Shown: positions 1 through 7,990 of the stretch, piece by piece
How positions within the stretch are numbered: the first letter of the stretch is position 1
Layout of the letters: each line of letters opens with the position of its first letter
Assembly: GCA_017428565.1 (NCBI GenBank)
Contig: JAFRQP010000036.1
Span: forward strand, 1-51,988
From: Oscillospiraceae bacterium
Lineage (GTDB): Bacteria; Bacillota; Clostridia; Oscillospirales; Oscillospiraceae
Direction: 5' to 3'
Length of the DNA: 51,988 bases
Notes under the pieces: model-generated
What the model saw: the letters and a program-made list of their open reading frames with translations, nothing else
The model's database searches: none
Told to the model about the DNA's origin: nothing
Translations under genes and position numbers: made by a program

Positions 1-26
1 CCGCCTCGAGTACAATAGCCCGCCGC

Positions 27-181
27 TCGAAAAGCCTTGAAAACCAAGGCTTTTCGAAAACAGCATTTTGTGTTCGGCCAAAATGCTCGGCGGGGAAGCG
101 CAGTCAAAAAAGCCCCATAAGGGACTTTTTTGACAAGCTGGCGAACACCGGACAGAAGCAAAGTCTTCTGTCCGGTGTTCG
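27..181. repeat. Four consecutive stem-loops upstream of guaA
   Basis: Four inverted repeats sit end to end. Arms are 27-39/45-57 (13 bp), 62-70/79-87 (9 bp), 103-112/125-134 (10 bp, A-rich arm then T-rich arm) and 142-158/165-181 (17 bp). All outer arms are perfect. The third resembles a bidirectional terminator. The group lies between the window edge and the guaA promoter, and no gene is visible in it. It could be a terminator cluster for an upstream gene or a dispersed palindromic repeat. Confidence 0.75.
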
Positions 182-244
182 TATGAGGGCAAATATCACG
201 AGAGCCGCGGCGCGCGGACTGGGAAATTTGTGCAATCAAAACTC

Positions 245-273
245 TTGCGCGGGCCGCGGGAAAAAAGTATAAT
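245..273 (+). promoter_or_regulatory. guaA promoter
   Basis: TTGCGC at 245-250 and a perfect TATAAT at 268-273 are separated by 17 bp. The start codon follows at 313. Confidence 0.7.
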
Positions 274-312
274 AGCGGCGTCAAAAACAGAACGCTCTAG
301 GGGGTAATCGCT

Positions 313-1293
313 ATGGCAAACAATGTCCGTCCCGAGACGATGGAACGCATCACCACGCCCGAGCTGGCCCGGGCCTTTATCGACGAGCAGCTGACCGCGC
401 TGCGGGAGCAGATCGGGGACAAGAAGGTCCTCCTGGCCCTCTCCGGCGGCGTGGATTCCTCCGTGGTCGCCGCCCTGCTCATCAAGGCGGTGGGCAAGCA
501 GCTCACCTGCGTGCACGTGAACCACGGCCTGCTGCGCAAGGGCGAGCCCGAGCAGGTCATCCAGGTCTTCCGCAACGAAATGGACGCAAACCTCGTCTAT
601 GTGGACGCGGTGGACCGCTTCCTGGACAAGCTGGCCGGCGTGGCCGAGCCGGAGCAGAAGCGCAGGATCATCGGCGCCGAGTTCATCCGGGTCTTTGAGG
701 AAGAGGCCCGCAAGCTGGACGGCATCGAATTCCTGGCCCAGGGCACCATTTACCCCGACATTCTGGAGAGCGGCCCGGTGAAGGCCCACCACAACGTGGG
801 CGGCCTGCCGGAGGATCTGCGGTTTGAGCTGGTGGAGCCCCTGAAGTTCCTGTACAAGGACGAGGTGCGCGTGGTGGGTCACGAGCTGGGCCTGCCCGAC
901 AACATGGTGTATCGCCAGCCCTTCCCCGGCCCCGGCCTGGGCGTGCGCTGCGTGGGCGCCATCACCCGGGACCGGCTGGAGGCCGTGCGGGAGTCCGACG
1001 CCATCCTTCGCGAGGAGTTTGCCAAAAACGGCCTGGCCGGCAAGGTCTGGCAGTATTTCACCATCGTGCCCGACTTCAAGTCCACCGGCATCAAGGACGG
1101 GCTCCGGACCTATGACTGGCCCGTGGTCATCCGCGCCGTCAACACCCGGGACGCCGTCACCGCCACCGTGGAGGACGTGCCCTTCGCCCTGCTGCAGCAC
1201 ATCACCGCCCGCATCACCGGCGAGGTCAAGGGCGTGAACCGGGTCCTCTTCGACCTGACCCCCAAGCCCTCCGGGACCATCGAGTGGGAATAA
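313..1293 (+). CDS. guaA: GMP synthase, ATP-pyrophosphatase subunit (stand-alone)
   Basis: Activates XMP with ATP and aminates it to GMP, the last step of guanine nucleotide synthesis. The PP-loop SGGVDSS is at residues 44-50. The family sequences around the XMP site and C-terminal dimerisation domain follow (RQPFPGPGLGVR, and KPSGTIEWE at the end). At 326 aa it lacks the roughly 190-residue N-terminal glutamine amidotransferase domain of the usual bacterial enzyme, so it corresponds to the separate subunit B known mainly in archaea. The matching glutaminase is not in this window. Start ATG 313 has AGGGGG 299-304 upstream. Its last codons form the left attachment core of the adjacent mobile element, and the reading frame and stop are intact. 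Confidence 0.93.
   Translation: MANNVRPETMERITTPELARAFIDEQLTALREQIGDKKVLLALSGGVDSSVVAALLIKAVGKQLTCVHVNHGLLRKGEPEQVIQVFRNEMDANLVYVDAVDRFLDKLAGVAEPEQKRRIIGAEFIRVFEEEARKLDGIEFLAQGTIYPDILESGPVKAHHNVGGLPEDLRFELVEPLKFLYKDEVRVVGHELGLPDNMVYRQPFPGPGLGVRCVGAITRDRLEAVRESDAILREEFAKNGLAGKVWQYFTIVPDFKSTGIKDGLRTYDWPVVIRAVNTRDAVTATVEDVPFALLQHITARITGEVKGVNRVLFDLTPKPSGTIEWE
1281..1291 (+). other. attL core (left attachment site)
   Basis: CGAGTGGGAAT at the guaA 3' end is identical to 18790-18800. The flanking bases differ, which limits the visible core to 11 bp. Confidence 0.82.
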
Positions 1294-1338
1294 TTGCAGA
1301 ACCGTCTAGAAGGCGCATAAACACTAGGCTTTTTCAGC

Positions 1339-1370
1339 TTGACAACGCCTCGTGACAACGTTTTGACAAC
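1339..1370 (+). repeat. Integrase arm-type direct repeats, left end
   Basis: Three copies of (T/G)TGACAAC lie at 1339-1346, 1352-1359 and 1363-1370. The same motif recurs twice at the right end (18671-18678, 18682-18689) in the same orientation. This matches the arm-binding repeats used by Tn916-type integrases, whose N-terminal arm-binding domain is present in the integrase at 3494. Confidence 0.65.
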
Positions 1371-1393
1371 ACTTTAAGCATTAAACATAAAGT

Positions 1394-1432
1394 AAAGAGC
1401 TAACTGATTTTTGTTGGATCAGTTAGCTCTTT
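1394..1432. terminator. Bidirectional terminator
   Basis: A perfect 15-bp stem (1394-1408/1418-1432) with a 9-nt loop is followed on the + side by a long T-run. It lies 1 bp beyond the stop of the minus-strand HEPN gene. Confidence 0.8.
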
Positions 1433-1433
1433 T

Positions 1434-2354
1434 TTATTTTATTGCATTGTTTGCAAGCAAGAAGCTGTACACATCAGTTGTTTTTCCAACATATGGTGGA
1501 CACATGTTGATGCTAGTCATGTAATTCCGAATATGCCTATTTCTCTTTTCTTCTGAAGAAGGCAGTACTCTAGCCGGAATACTACCCCATCTTTTTAATA
1601 ATTCAGCTTCAACGCAAGATTTTTCTGCTGCGACAAGGTCGTAATGATTAATAATCCTTATTAGCACATCGTAGAAGCCCACAACACCGCGAAGAAATAG
1701 TTTGAGAGGGGCTCCCTGTTGGGTAGCAGCAATTTTGGGAAATTCATTTATGCCACAATCCTCTTTCGTAAAACCCTTAATTGCATTGTAGTTGCTTTCA
1801 GCTCTGTCATCAAACCGGCGATTTCCATGCGCACAGCAATTTCTGCAACTTTTGAAATACTTATATACAAGTCTGAGGTTGTTAATATATGCATCTTGTT
1901 TTTGGCTTGAATAGTGAAAGCACCCAGATAGAGAAGAGGTGTTCTCTGCAGCTAATACTCTTTCAAAAGAAGAAAAATCTCCTTTTTTCAGATCCTCTTT
2001 TATCTTCTTTTTTTGCGTGTTTGATTGGTTAAGTAATGATGAATCAACGAGGGAATCCACCCACGAATCAAAGATTGCTAATGCATTAATCAAAAGCAGT
2101 TCCGCAATAAATTGTTCCTGGTATTCCCACGACAACTCGTTTGCAATTCTCTTTGGATTTAGTCCGTGTATATCCAATCCACTAACTAACGCATTCTTTA
2201 CTTCTATGTTGTTTGCATCAGGATGCTCAATGAAGTATTTCTTAGCATCTTGCCTAAGGTTCCATAGTCCTGCATCAAGAGCCCATACCATATCAAAAGT
2301 AGCAGTTATTTGCTGAGATGCAAAATAGGTTGCTTCAAAGATAGTGTTAGACAT
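1434..2354 (-). CDS. HEPN-type protein, putative RNase or defence factor
   Basis: No named family is recognised over the full 306 aa. Residues 171-176 read R-N-C-C-A-H, which fits the RNxxxH catalytic motif of HEPN ribonucleases (as in Abi_2-type abortive-infection proteins). The motif follows a helical stretch (YKYFKSC), as is typical of the domain. There is no signal peptide or membrane segment. The gene is AT-rich compared with the chromosome and sits in the cargo position next to attL. It is transcribed toward guaA and ends at a strong terminator. The start has only a weak GAGAGGG Shine-Dalgarno about 10 nt upstream. An RNase activity, anti-phage or toxic, is an inference from the motif and location only. 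Confidence 0.6.
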   Translation of the reverse strand: MSNTIFEATYFASQQITATFDMVWALDAGLWNLRQDAKKYFIEHPDANNIEVKNALVSGLDIHGLNPKRIANELSWEYQEQFIAELLLINALAIFDSWVDSLVDSSLLNQSNTQKKKIKEDLKKGDFSSFERVLAAENTSSLSGCFHYSSQKQDAYINNLRLVYKYFKSCRNCCAHGNRRFDDRAESNYNAIKGFTKEDCGINEFPKIAATQQGAPLKLFLRGVVGFYDVLIRIINHYDLVAAEKSCVEAELLKRWGSIPARVLPSSEEKRNRHIRNYMTSINMCPPYVGKTTDVYSFLLANNAIK

Positions 2355-2401
2355 GCAGAATCAGCCCTCTCTCTTTTTGTTTTCCCTACAGCAGACCCTG
2401 A

Positions 2402-2929
2402 TTAATCCTTTAGTTTGTCCATAAAGGCTTCTATGAGGGCATCGCTTAACTCCTGAGACGGCACTTTTACCCAAAGCCGGGAACTGTCGTTTTGTGGATA
2501 GTTATAGCGCCACTTGTCATACTCTTCTTTACTGATCTCCCCGGCGCGATACTTCTCCGCGATAGGAGCCCAGGCATAGACCATTTCCGAGATGCGCGCG
2601 GCTTCTCTTCCCCTGCGGGGGTCAATACGGAAAACAACTTCTCCGTCTCTGTCCTCAATAGTCAGACCATAGCGATCCTCCAAAGCAAACAGTGTATGCA
2701 TCAAGCCAAGGTAGCTGTCAATATCGGGAATATCCAGCGCAAGCGGAGAAACCTCCAGGGCACTGGCAAGGGCTTTGGTCAGATCCTCCTTGGGCGTGCG
2801 TGTCCCGGCTTCATATTGCGCCATACGAATATCAGCGGTCTTTTCAGGAAAGCCAACCAGCGTCCCCAGATATTTCTGTGTCATGCCCCGCAGATTGCGT
2901 ATAAAGCGGATTCGTTCACCGATGGCCAT
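2402..2929 (-). CDS. XRE-family regulator of the element
   Basis: A helix-turn-helix of the Cro/C1 type occupies roughly the first 60 residues (GERIRFIRNLRGMTQKYLG and following). An uncharacterised C-terminal part contains EISKEEYDKWRYNYP. I chose the start at 2929 because AAGGGAGG stands 6 nt upstream; the frame is open 25 codons further but lacks a ribosome site there. It is divergent from xis-int. Its own promoter and the facing xis-int promoter share an operator-like sequence, so it probably represses its own transcription and that of the recombination genes, as in prophage and ICE switches. Confidence 0.8.
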   Translation of the reverse strand: MAIGERIRFIRNLRGMTQKYLGTLVGFPEKTADIRMAQYEAGTRTPKEDLTKALASALEVSPLALDIPDIDSYLGLMHTLFALEDRYGLTIEDRDGEVVFRIDPRRGREAARISEMVYAWAPIAEKYRAGEISKEEYDKWRYNYPQNDSSRLWVKVPSQELSDALIEAFMDKLKD

Positions 2930-2960
2930 AACAATTCCTCCCTTAGGTGTTCTTGCATCG

Positions 2961-2989
2961 ATTATAGCAGATGTGTTTAATGCCGTCAA
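2961..2989 (-). promoter_or_regulatory. Promoter of the XRE regulator
   Basis: On the minus strand TTGACG (2989-2984) and TATAAT (2966-2961) are separated by 17 bp, 32 bp ahead of the chosen start codon. Confidence 0.7.
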
Positions 2990-2996
2990 GAATAAC

Positions 2997-3091
2997 TTAA
3001 GCAAATTTATTTAATTATTTTCTCAGAAGCCCTTGACATAAACAAATTCCGTTAGTATAATGGCTTTTGGAAGTTAAGCAAATATGTTTAT
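2997..3091. promoter_or_regulatory. Paired XRE operators flanking divergent promoters
   Basis: Two related 18-mers beginning TTAAGCAAAT lie at 2997-3014 and 3074-3091 (15 of 18 positions identical). One lies just upstream of the minus-strand -35 and the other 12 bp downstream of the plus-strand -10. The placement is what a repressor of both promoters would need. The regulator is assumed to be the adjacent XRE protein. Confidence 0.55.
3033..3061 (+). promoter_or_regulatory. xis-int promoter
   Basis: Perfect consensus: TTGACA 3033-3038, 17-bp spacer, TATAAT 3056-3061. A 226-nt untranslated leader precedes xis. It contains one more TGACAAC (3179-3185) and no ORF I can support. Confidence 0.85.
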
Positions 3092-3287
3092 CTTCATAAA
3101 CGAATGACCGTCCGCATGGGATACTTCGCCACGACCTCTTGGGCTGTTGCAAGGCAAGAGCGAGCGAGAAAACGCCGCTGACAACAAGGGGGCAGGAACG
3201 ACATGCGGAGAGAACGGCAACGCAGGATTCCCGGCATTCCAGTAATAAAATAACTGCTCTCACTTTTTTGCAGGAGGAGGTGAAATC

Positions 3288-3488
3288 ATGTCTAGTAATA
3301 CATTTATGAAAGTCGATGAAGTAGCGGAAACACTTGGAATATCCAAGTCCTATGCCTACAAGATCGTCCAGAAACTCAATGCAGAGCTGAAGGAGAAGGG
3401 ATATTTAACCATTTCCGGGCGGGTCAACAAACAGTACTTTATGGAAAAGACCTGCTACGGAACAAGTGACAGCAAGGAAAGGAAGTGA
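3288..3488 (+). CDS. Excisionase-like helix-turn-helix protein
   Basis: A 66-aa protein with a MerR/Xis-type helix-turn-helix near its N-terminus (FMKVDEVAETLGISKSYAYKIVQKL). It is preceded by a strong AGGAGGAGGTG ribosome site and sits 5 bp upstream of the integrase. Proteins of this size and position assist excision by Tn916-like integrases, binding near the att sites. The role is inferred from size, fold and location. Confidence 0.78.
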   Translation: MSSNTFMKVDEVAETLGISKSYAYKIVQKLNAELKEKGYLTISGRVNKQYFMEKTCYGTSDSKERK

Positions 3489-3493
3489 TCTGA

Positions 3494-4573
3494 ATGGCTG
3501 TCTACAAAGAAGAAAAAACAAACACATGGAAGGTTTACTACCGCTATACCGATTGGAAGGGTGAGCGGAAGCAGACAACAAAGCGCGGGTTTGCCACCAA
3601 ACGAGAGGCACTGGCATGGGAACGAGAGCAGCTTAACAAGACCCAGGCCGATCTGGATATGACCTTTGCGAGCTTTGTGGAGACCTACATGGCGGACATG
3701 AAAAACCGGATCAAGGAGAACACCTGGCACACCAAGGATCATATTCTCCGGACAAAAATACTCCCGTATTTCGGAAAACGAAAGATCAGTGAGATCCAGG
3801 CAAAGGACATCATCGCCTGGCAAAACGAGATGCTTAAAGGTAAGGACAAAAACGGAAAGCCATATTCTCCTGTATATCTCAAAACCCTGCACAATCAGCT
3901 CAGTGCCGTTTTTAATCATGCAGTGAAGTACTACGGACTGCATGAAAACCCGGCTGCAAAAGTCGGAAACATGGGAAAAGCACGGAGCCGGGAAATGCTG
4001 TTCTGGACCCAGGAAGAGTATCAAAAGTTTTCTGATGCGATCATGGACAAGCCGGTTTCCTTTTATGCCTTTGAGATGCTGTACTGGTGCGGAATCCGTG
4101 AGGGCGAGCTCCTGGCGCTCACTCCGGCGGACTTCAATTTTGACCGCAAAACCGTTTCTATCACGAAATCCTATCAGCGTATTGAAGGCAGGGATGTAAT
4201 TACCGATCCCAAAACACCCAAGAGTATCCGCGACATTGTCATGCCGGATTTCCTCGTCGATGAGATGAAGGATTATCTGAAGCAGTTATATGGGATCGGA
4301 GAAAATGACAGGATTTTTGAGATTACCAAAAGCTATCTCCACCGGGAAATGACCCGTGGTGCAGATGCGGCAGGGATCAAGCGAATCCGGATTCACGATC
4401 TCCGGCACAGTCACATCTCTCTCCTGATCGACATGGGCTATTCCGCAGTTGCGATTGCTGACCGTGTTGGGCATGAAAGCATCAACATCACCTACAACTA
4501 TGCGCACCTGTTTCCGTCGACGCAAACAGAAATGGCAAACAAACTTAACGATTTCAGAAAGGTGGATTTATAA
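3494..4573 (+). CDS. Tyrosine recombinase / integrase of the element
   Basis: Catalyses site-specific integration and excision at guaA. The 359 aa divide into an AP2-like arm-binding domain (about 1-50), a SAM-like core-binding domain (about 55-155) and a catalytic domain. Catalytic residues visible are R202 (GIREGELLAL), H301 and R304 (HDLRHSH), H327 (VGHESI) and the probable nucleophile Y336 (YAHLFP). The length is usual for Tn916-type integrases. It is translated just after xis and directly followed by mobC. The gene appears intact, so the element may still be able to excise. Confidence 0.93.
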   Translation: MAVYKEEKTNTWKVYYRYTDWKGERKQTTKRGFATKREALAWEREQLNKTQADLDMTFASFVETYMADMKNRIKENTWHTKDHILRTKILPYFGKRKISEIQAKDIIAWQNEMLKGKDKNGKPYSPVYLKTLHNQLSAVFNHAVKYYGLHENPAAKVGNMGKARSREMLFWTQEEYQKFSDAIMDKPVSFYAFEMLYWCGIREGELLALTPADFNFDRKTVSITKSYQRIEGRDVITDPKTPKSIRDIVMPDFLVDEMKDYLKQLYGIGENDRIFEITKSYLHREMTRGADAAGIKRIRIHDLRHSHISLLIDMGYSAVAIADRVGHESINITYNYAHLFPSTQTEMANKLNDFRKVDL

Positions 4574-4575
4574 AA

Positions 4576-4902
4576 ATGTCAGCCAAAAACAGAGATGAAC
4601 ACAACCGTTTTAGAAATATCACCGTAGGGTTCCGGGTATCGCCCGAGGAAAATGAACAGATCAACATCGCCGTGGCGCTTTCCGGCCTGCCGAAGCAGGA
4701 ATACTGCTATCGCCGTTGTCTAAACCGCGAGATCGTGGTCCAGGGTAATCCGAGAGTGTACAAGGCGCTGCGAGATCAGCTCGCTGCTGTTCTCGATGAA
4801 CTGAGACGCATCGAGGCAGCCGGAGAGATCCGTGACGAGCTGCCGGACAACATCGAGCTGATTACCCGGACGCTGGACGGCATGAAGGAGGAACGACGAT
4901 GA
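4576..4902 (+). CDS. MobC-like relaxosome accessory protein
   Basis: A 108-aa protein starting 2 bp after the integrase stop. The segment NITVGFRVSPEENEQINIAVALSG looks like the ribbon-helix-helix DNA-binding part of plasmid mobilisation protein MobC (with V-x-F-R-V-S-x-E-E). MobC-type proteins bind near oriT and help the relaxase open the strands. The C-terminal half is helical and charged. The gene overlaps the next start by 4 nt (ATGA), so the two are translationally coupled. Identification rests on the N-terminal pattern and the mobilisation context. Confidence 0.7.
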   Translation: MSAKNRDEHNRFRNITVGFRVSPEENEQINIAVALSGLPKQEYCYRRCLNREIVVQGNPRVYKALRDQLAAVLDELRRIEAAGEIRDELPDNIELITRTLDGMKEERR

Positions 4903-6020
4903 CAGAAACAAAAGAAACGACTGTCCTCAACACATCTGTTGGCGCAGATGCAGGACAGCCGAATCAAAAACCTTATGAAGACAGTTTAGCAGATTCTCTC
5001 GAAGAATACAATAGATATTTTCGCCAACTGAACGATCCCTCATACCTGGCGACGGTATCCATGAGAGAACTGTATGAAACCGCGTATGAGAGCAAGCCGC
5101 CGCTGATCGACGGTCTGCTCTTTCCCGGAACCTATCTTCTGGTCGGCGCGCCGAAGCTGGGCAAAAGCTTCCTGGTCGCGCAGATTGCCTACCATGTCAG
5201 CACCGGGACGTCGCTGTGGAATTATCCGGTACGAAAGGGAACGGTTTTGTATCTGGCGCTGGAGGATGATAACCAGCGCCTGCAAAGCCGGATGTATCAG
5301 ATGTTCGATATGGAAATCGCGGATCAGCTCTATTTTGCTACACGAGCGCGACAACTCGGGAAAGGATTGGACGAGCAGCTGGAGCGTTTTGTCCGTGAGC
5401 ACCCGGATACCAGGCTCATTATCATCGACACCTTGCAAAAGGTTCGTGAGATCGGCGGCGAGGCGTATAGTTACGCAAGCGACTACGATATCATTACCCG
5501 GCTGAAAAGCTTTGCCGATTGCCGCGGCCTGTGCCTGATCCTGGTGCATCACACACGCAAGCAAAAAGCAGACGATGTGTTCGATATGATCTCCGGCACA
5601 AATGGTTTGCTCGGTGCCGCGGATGGAGCATTTCTTCTACAGAAACCCAAGCGCACGGCAAACGAGGCCACGCTGGACATCTCCGGCAGAGACCAGCAGG
5701 ATCAGAGACTTCATCTTTTTCGGAATGAAGAAAAACTGTGCTGGGAACTGGAGCGATGCGAAACCGAGCTATGGAAAGCGCCGCAGGAAGCAATTCTGGA
5801 TGCTGTAGCCATGCTCGTAAATGCAGAACAGCCGGAATGGACCGGAAGCCCAACAGAGCTGGTCGAAGCGCTTGCAGTAGATATGAAAGCAAATGCTCTG
5901 ACCATGAAGCTGAATGTCAATACAGGGCGTTTATATCGCGAGCACGGTATCCGCTACTGGAACAGCAGGACACACGATGGGCGAAAGATCGTTTTGCAGT
6001 ATGAGCCGCAGAGCACGTGA
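4899..6020 (+). CDS. RepA-like AAA ATPase (AAA_25, DnaB/RecA fold)
   Basis: A 373-aa protein with Walker A GAPKLGKS at 83-90, Walker B LIIID at 173-177 and VHHTRK further on, the layout of RSF1010 RepA-type hexameric helicases. The C-terminal third is likely a small winged-helix domain (SPTELVEALAVDMKANALTMKLNVNTGRLYREHGI). It is translationally coupled to mobC. In mobilizable elements of this kind it may support replication or strand unwinding after excision. Iteron-like GTGACG repeats begin over its stop codon. Intact; helicase activity is inferred. Confidence 0.82.
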   Translation: MTETKETTVLNTSVGADAGQPNQKPYEDSLADSLEEYNRYFRQLNDPSYLATVSMRELYETAYESKPPLIDGLLFPGTYLLVGAPKLGKSFLVAQIAYHVSTGTSLWNYPVRKGTVLYLALEDDNQRLQSRMYQMFDMEIADQLYFATRARQLGKGLDEQLERFVREHPDTRLIIIDTLQKVREIGGEAYSYASDYDIITRLKSFADCRGLCLILVHHTRKQKADDVFDMISGTNGLLGAADGAFLLQKPKRTANEATLDISGRDQQDQRLHLFRNEEKLCWELERCETELWKAPQEAILDAVAMLVNAEQPEWTGSPTELVEALAVDMKANALTMKLNVNTGRLYREHGIRYWNSRTHDGRKIVLQYEPQST

Positions 6021-6044
6021 CGATGTGTGACGGTCGTGACGATG
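6017..6044 (+). repeat. Iteron-like GTGACG(A/G)T repeats after repA
   Basis: Three 9-bp copies (6017-6025, 6027-6035, 6036-6044) are spaced 9-10 bp. They start over the repA stop codon. The number and length are small for an origin. Confidence 0.35.
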
Positions 6045-6206
6045 ATTTCGGCAGCGGGTGCGGTATCCAAAACATCGACACCATCGACACGGATCGTCAC
6101 AGGGAGCGGAGGACAGGTCAAGGGGGCATACCTGCGGGTGGAGATCGCCACAAGGGAATACAACCCGAACCCCTTGAGCTTCTCTCACGGAAAACACTCG
6201 CGCAGC

Positions 6207-6471
6207 GGAGGGGAAAGAAAAAGCTTTCCCCTCCTGCCTAACGGCGAGTGACGCGGCTCTTTATGCTTGCAAAATGAAAGCATTGTCATGATGTCCATGC
6301 TTTCAAATTGCAAGCACGGATCGACGGCGCGGATGCAGCGGCGATCCGGCGAAGGGGTACGGGGGAAACTGGTGTTCCCCCTGTGCTCTCGGCAGAGCCC
6401 ACGGCACTTTGCAGCCCCATGGGGATGAAAGTGTCATAGTGGGTTACACACTTTGAAAAAGTCGTGTAACC
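6207..6471 (+). other. Putative oriT region
   Basis: The 493-bp gap between repA and the relaxase holds no supported gene but three dyads. The first is an 11-bp stem (6207-6217/6224-6234). The second is an interrupted palindrome of TGCTTGCA, then TGAAAGCAT and their complements (6264-6316). The third is a hairpin with arms GGTTACAC 6442-6449 and GTGTAACC 6464-6471 and an inner ACTTT/AAAGT pairing. The stretch TAGTGGGTTACAC at 6437-6449 resembles the nick region of MobV plasmids such as pMV158 (TAGTGTG then TTA). Nicking would be expected near 6443. The site lies 43 bp before the MobV gene, the usual position. Confidence 0.62.
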
Positions 6472-6513
6472 GCGCCCTGCTCCACCGTTGCAAGGAAAGG
6501 AAGTGAAAAGCGT

Positions 6514-7819
6514 ATGAATGATAAAAACTACAGTGTAGCCCGCGTTGAGCAGCACACGAAGGCAAGCATCGGGAAATCCGAGCGCCATATCGAGCGCAAG
6601 AACGAGAGCTACGAAAATATGAATGTCGATCTGTCCCGGACACCAATGAATATCCACTACCAAAGCTGCGGCGATCTGACCTACAACGCCCATCTGGATA
6701 AGCTGGTGGAAGAAGGCAGCATTTCTCTTCGGGGACTGAAGAAGGATGCAAAGGTGTTCGATGAAATGATCTTCGATGTGAACACAGCCTATTTCGAGGA
6801 ACGCGGCGGCTACGAATATGCCTGCCAGTTTTATGAAGAGGCATTCCACTTCGCCCAAAAGGAATATGGCCAGGAGAACATTGTCTCCGCCGTCATGCAC
6901 GCTGACGAGCTGAACACAGCGCTGACAGAGCAGTTAGGCCATCCGGTCTGCCACTACCACATGCATGTTGTCGCGCTGCCGGTGGTTGATAAAGAAGTCC
7001 TCTGGACAAAAAGGTGCAAAGACCCGGCGCTGGTGGGAACAGTCAAAGAGGTTATCCATCAAATCAGCCTCTCCAAGAAATGGGCTTCACCGAAGATCAC
7101 GGACGAGAACGGTCACACAGATTATCAAATCCTACAGTCTGTTGCAAGACCGTTTTTTCGAGCACATGCGGGACGCCGGATTAGAGGACTTTGAGCGCGG
7201 AGAGCGCGGCAGCACAGCCCAGCACCTTTCGGTCACAGAGTTCAAGATCAAAAAGGAGGCAGAACGGCTGGATAACCTGGAAACTACCGTTGCATTCATG
7301 GAGAACAGTATCAGTTTCCTCGAAGGGCAGACAGAGGAAGCCCAAAAGAAAGCCGACAAAGCGCAGGCGCGGGTGGACAAGCTTGTCCCCAAGATGGAAC
7401 AGATCGAAGACCTGGCCCGCAAATACACCAACGATGCGGATCAGGTGCTTCCTCCGCCGGATATGCTGGAATCTGCCAAGTCGTACCGGGAGAAGAAGGC
7501 AATGCCCTTGTACCGGAAGATCGTCGGTGTGCTGCGAAATCTGTTCGACAAGTATCTGACGCTGAAACATGATTATGAAGATCTGCATCGCAAATACGAA
7601 CGGGAGATCGGCGGCGGAAATCAAATGAAAAAGACGATCAAGCGCTTGAATGAGGAAAAGGACAGCCAATCCGGGATTGTTGCCAAGTTCTACGCCCTGT
7701 GCCGCGGCTTCGGAGAAGAGTATATCGAATCCCAGGCCATGGGTATTCTGGAACGGGAGGCAATGGAACGACAGCAGAAAAAGCTCGCCCGCAAGCAGCA
7801 TGACCGGGATGCAAGGTAA
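6514..7819 (+). pseudogene. MobV-family relaxase, interrupted by a frameshift
   Basis: The relaxase would nick oriT and lead the strand into a recipient. The first 226 codons (6514-7194) include the N-terminal Pre/Mob motif (YSVARVEQH) and the catalytic histidine motif with H129-A-D-E and H147-x-H149-x-H151. The frame is lost near 7135-7150. The +1 frame then continues with sequence expected for the rest of the protein (QDRFFEHMRDAGLEDFERG and following) and a long coiled coil to the stop at 7817-7819. Removing one base near 7141-7150 restores a single frame of about 434 residues. The truncated product keeps the catalytic motif but loses the coiled-coil half. A sequencing error or programmed shift cannot be excluded; no slippery heptamer stands out. 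Confidence 0.8.
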
Positions 7820-7950
7820 AGGAAGGTCTTTTTTGACCTGCCATAGCATGACCAAATGGTGTTTTTCATCCAACCGGCCAAAGCGTCTTGACCTGCAGAT
7901 GTTGAATACTTGCAAGAGGAAACACAGGAAAAAAGTACACAAAATACAAG

Positions 7951-7982
7951 TGCCGAGGTTGAAGTGTACTTCAGCCTCGGCA
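7951..7982. terminator. Convergent terminator between mobV and the reverse transcriptase
   Basis: A 15-bp stem (7951-7965/7968-7982, one G-T pair) with a 2-nt gap. The minus side is followed by T-rich sequence and the stem lies 8 bp beyond the minus-strand stop. Confidence 0.6.
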
Positions 7983-7990
7983 GTATATTG

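Noticed and set aside
1294-1338. tRNA gene as integration site.
   Set aside because: No cloverleaf can be drawn near either end; the core repeat matches the guaA 3' end.
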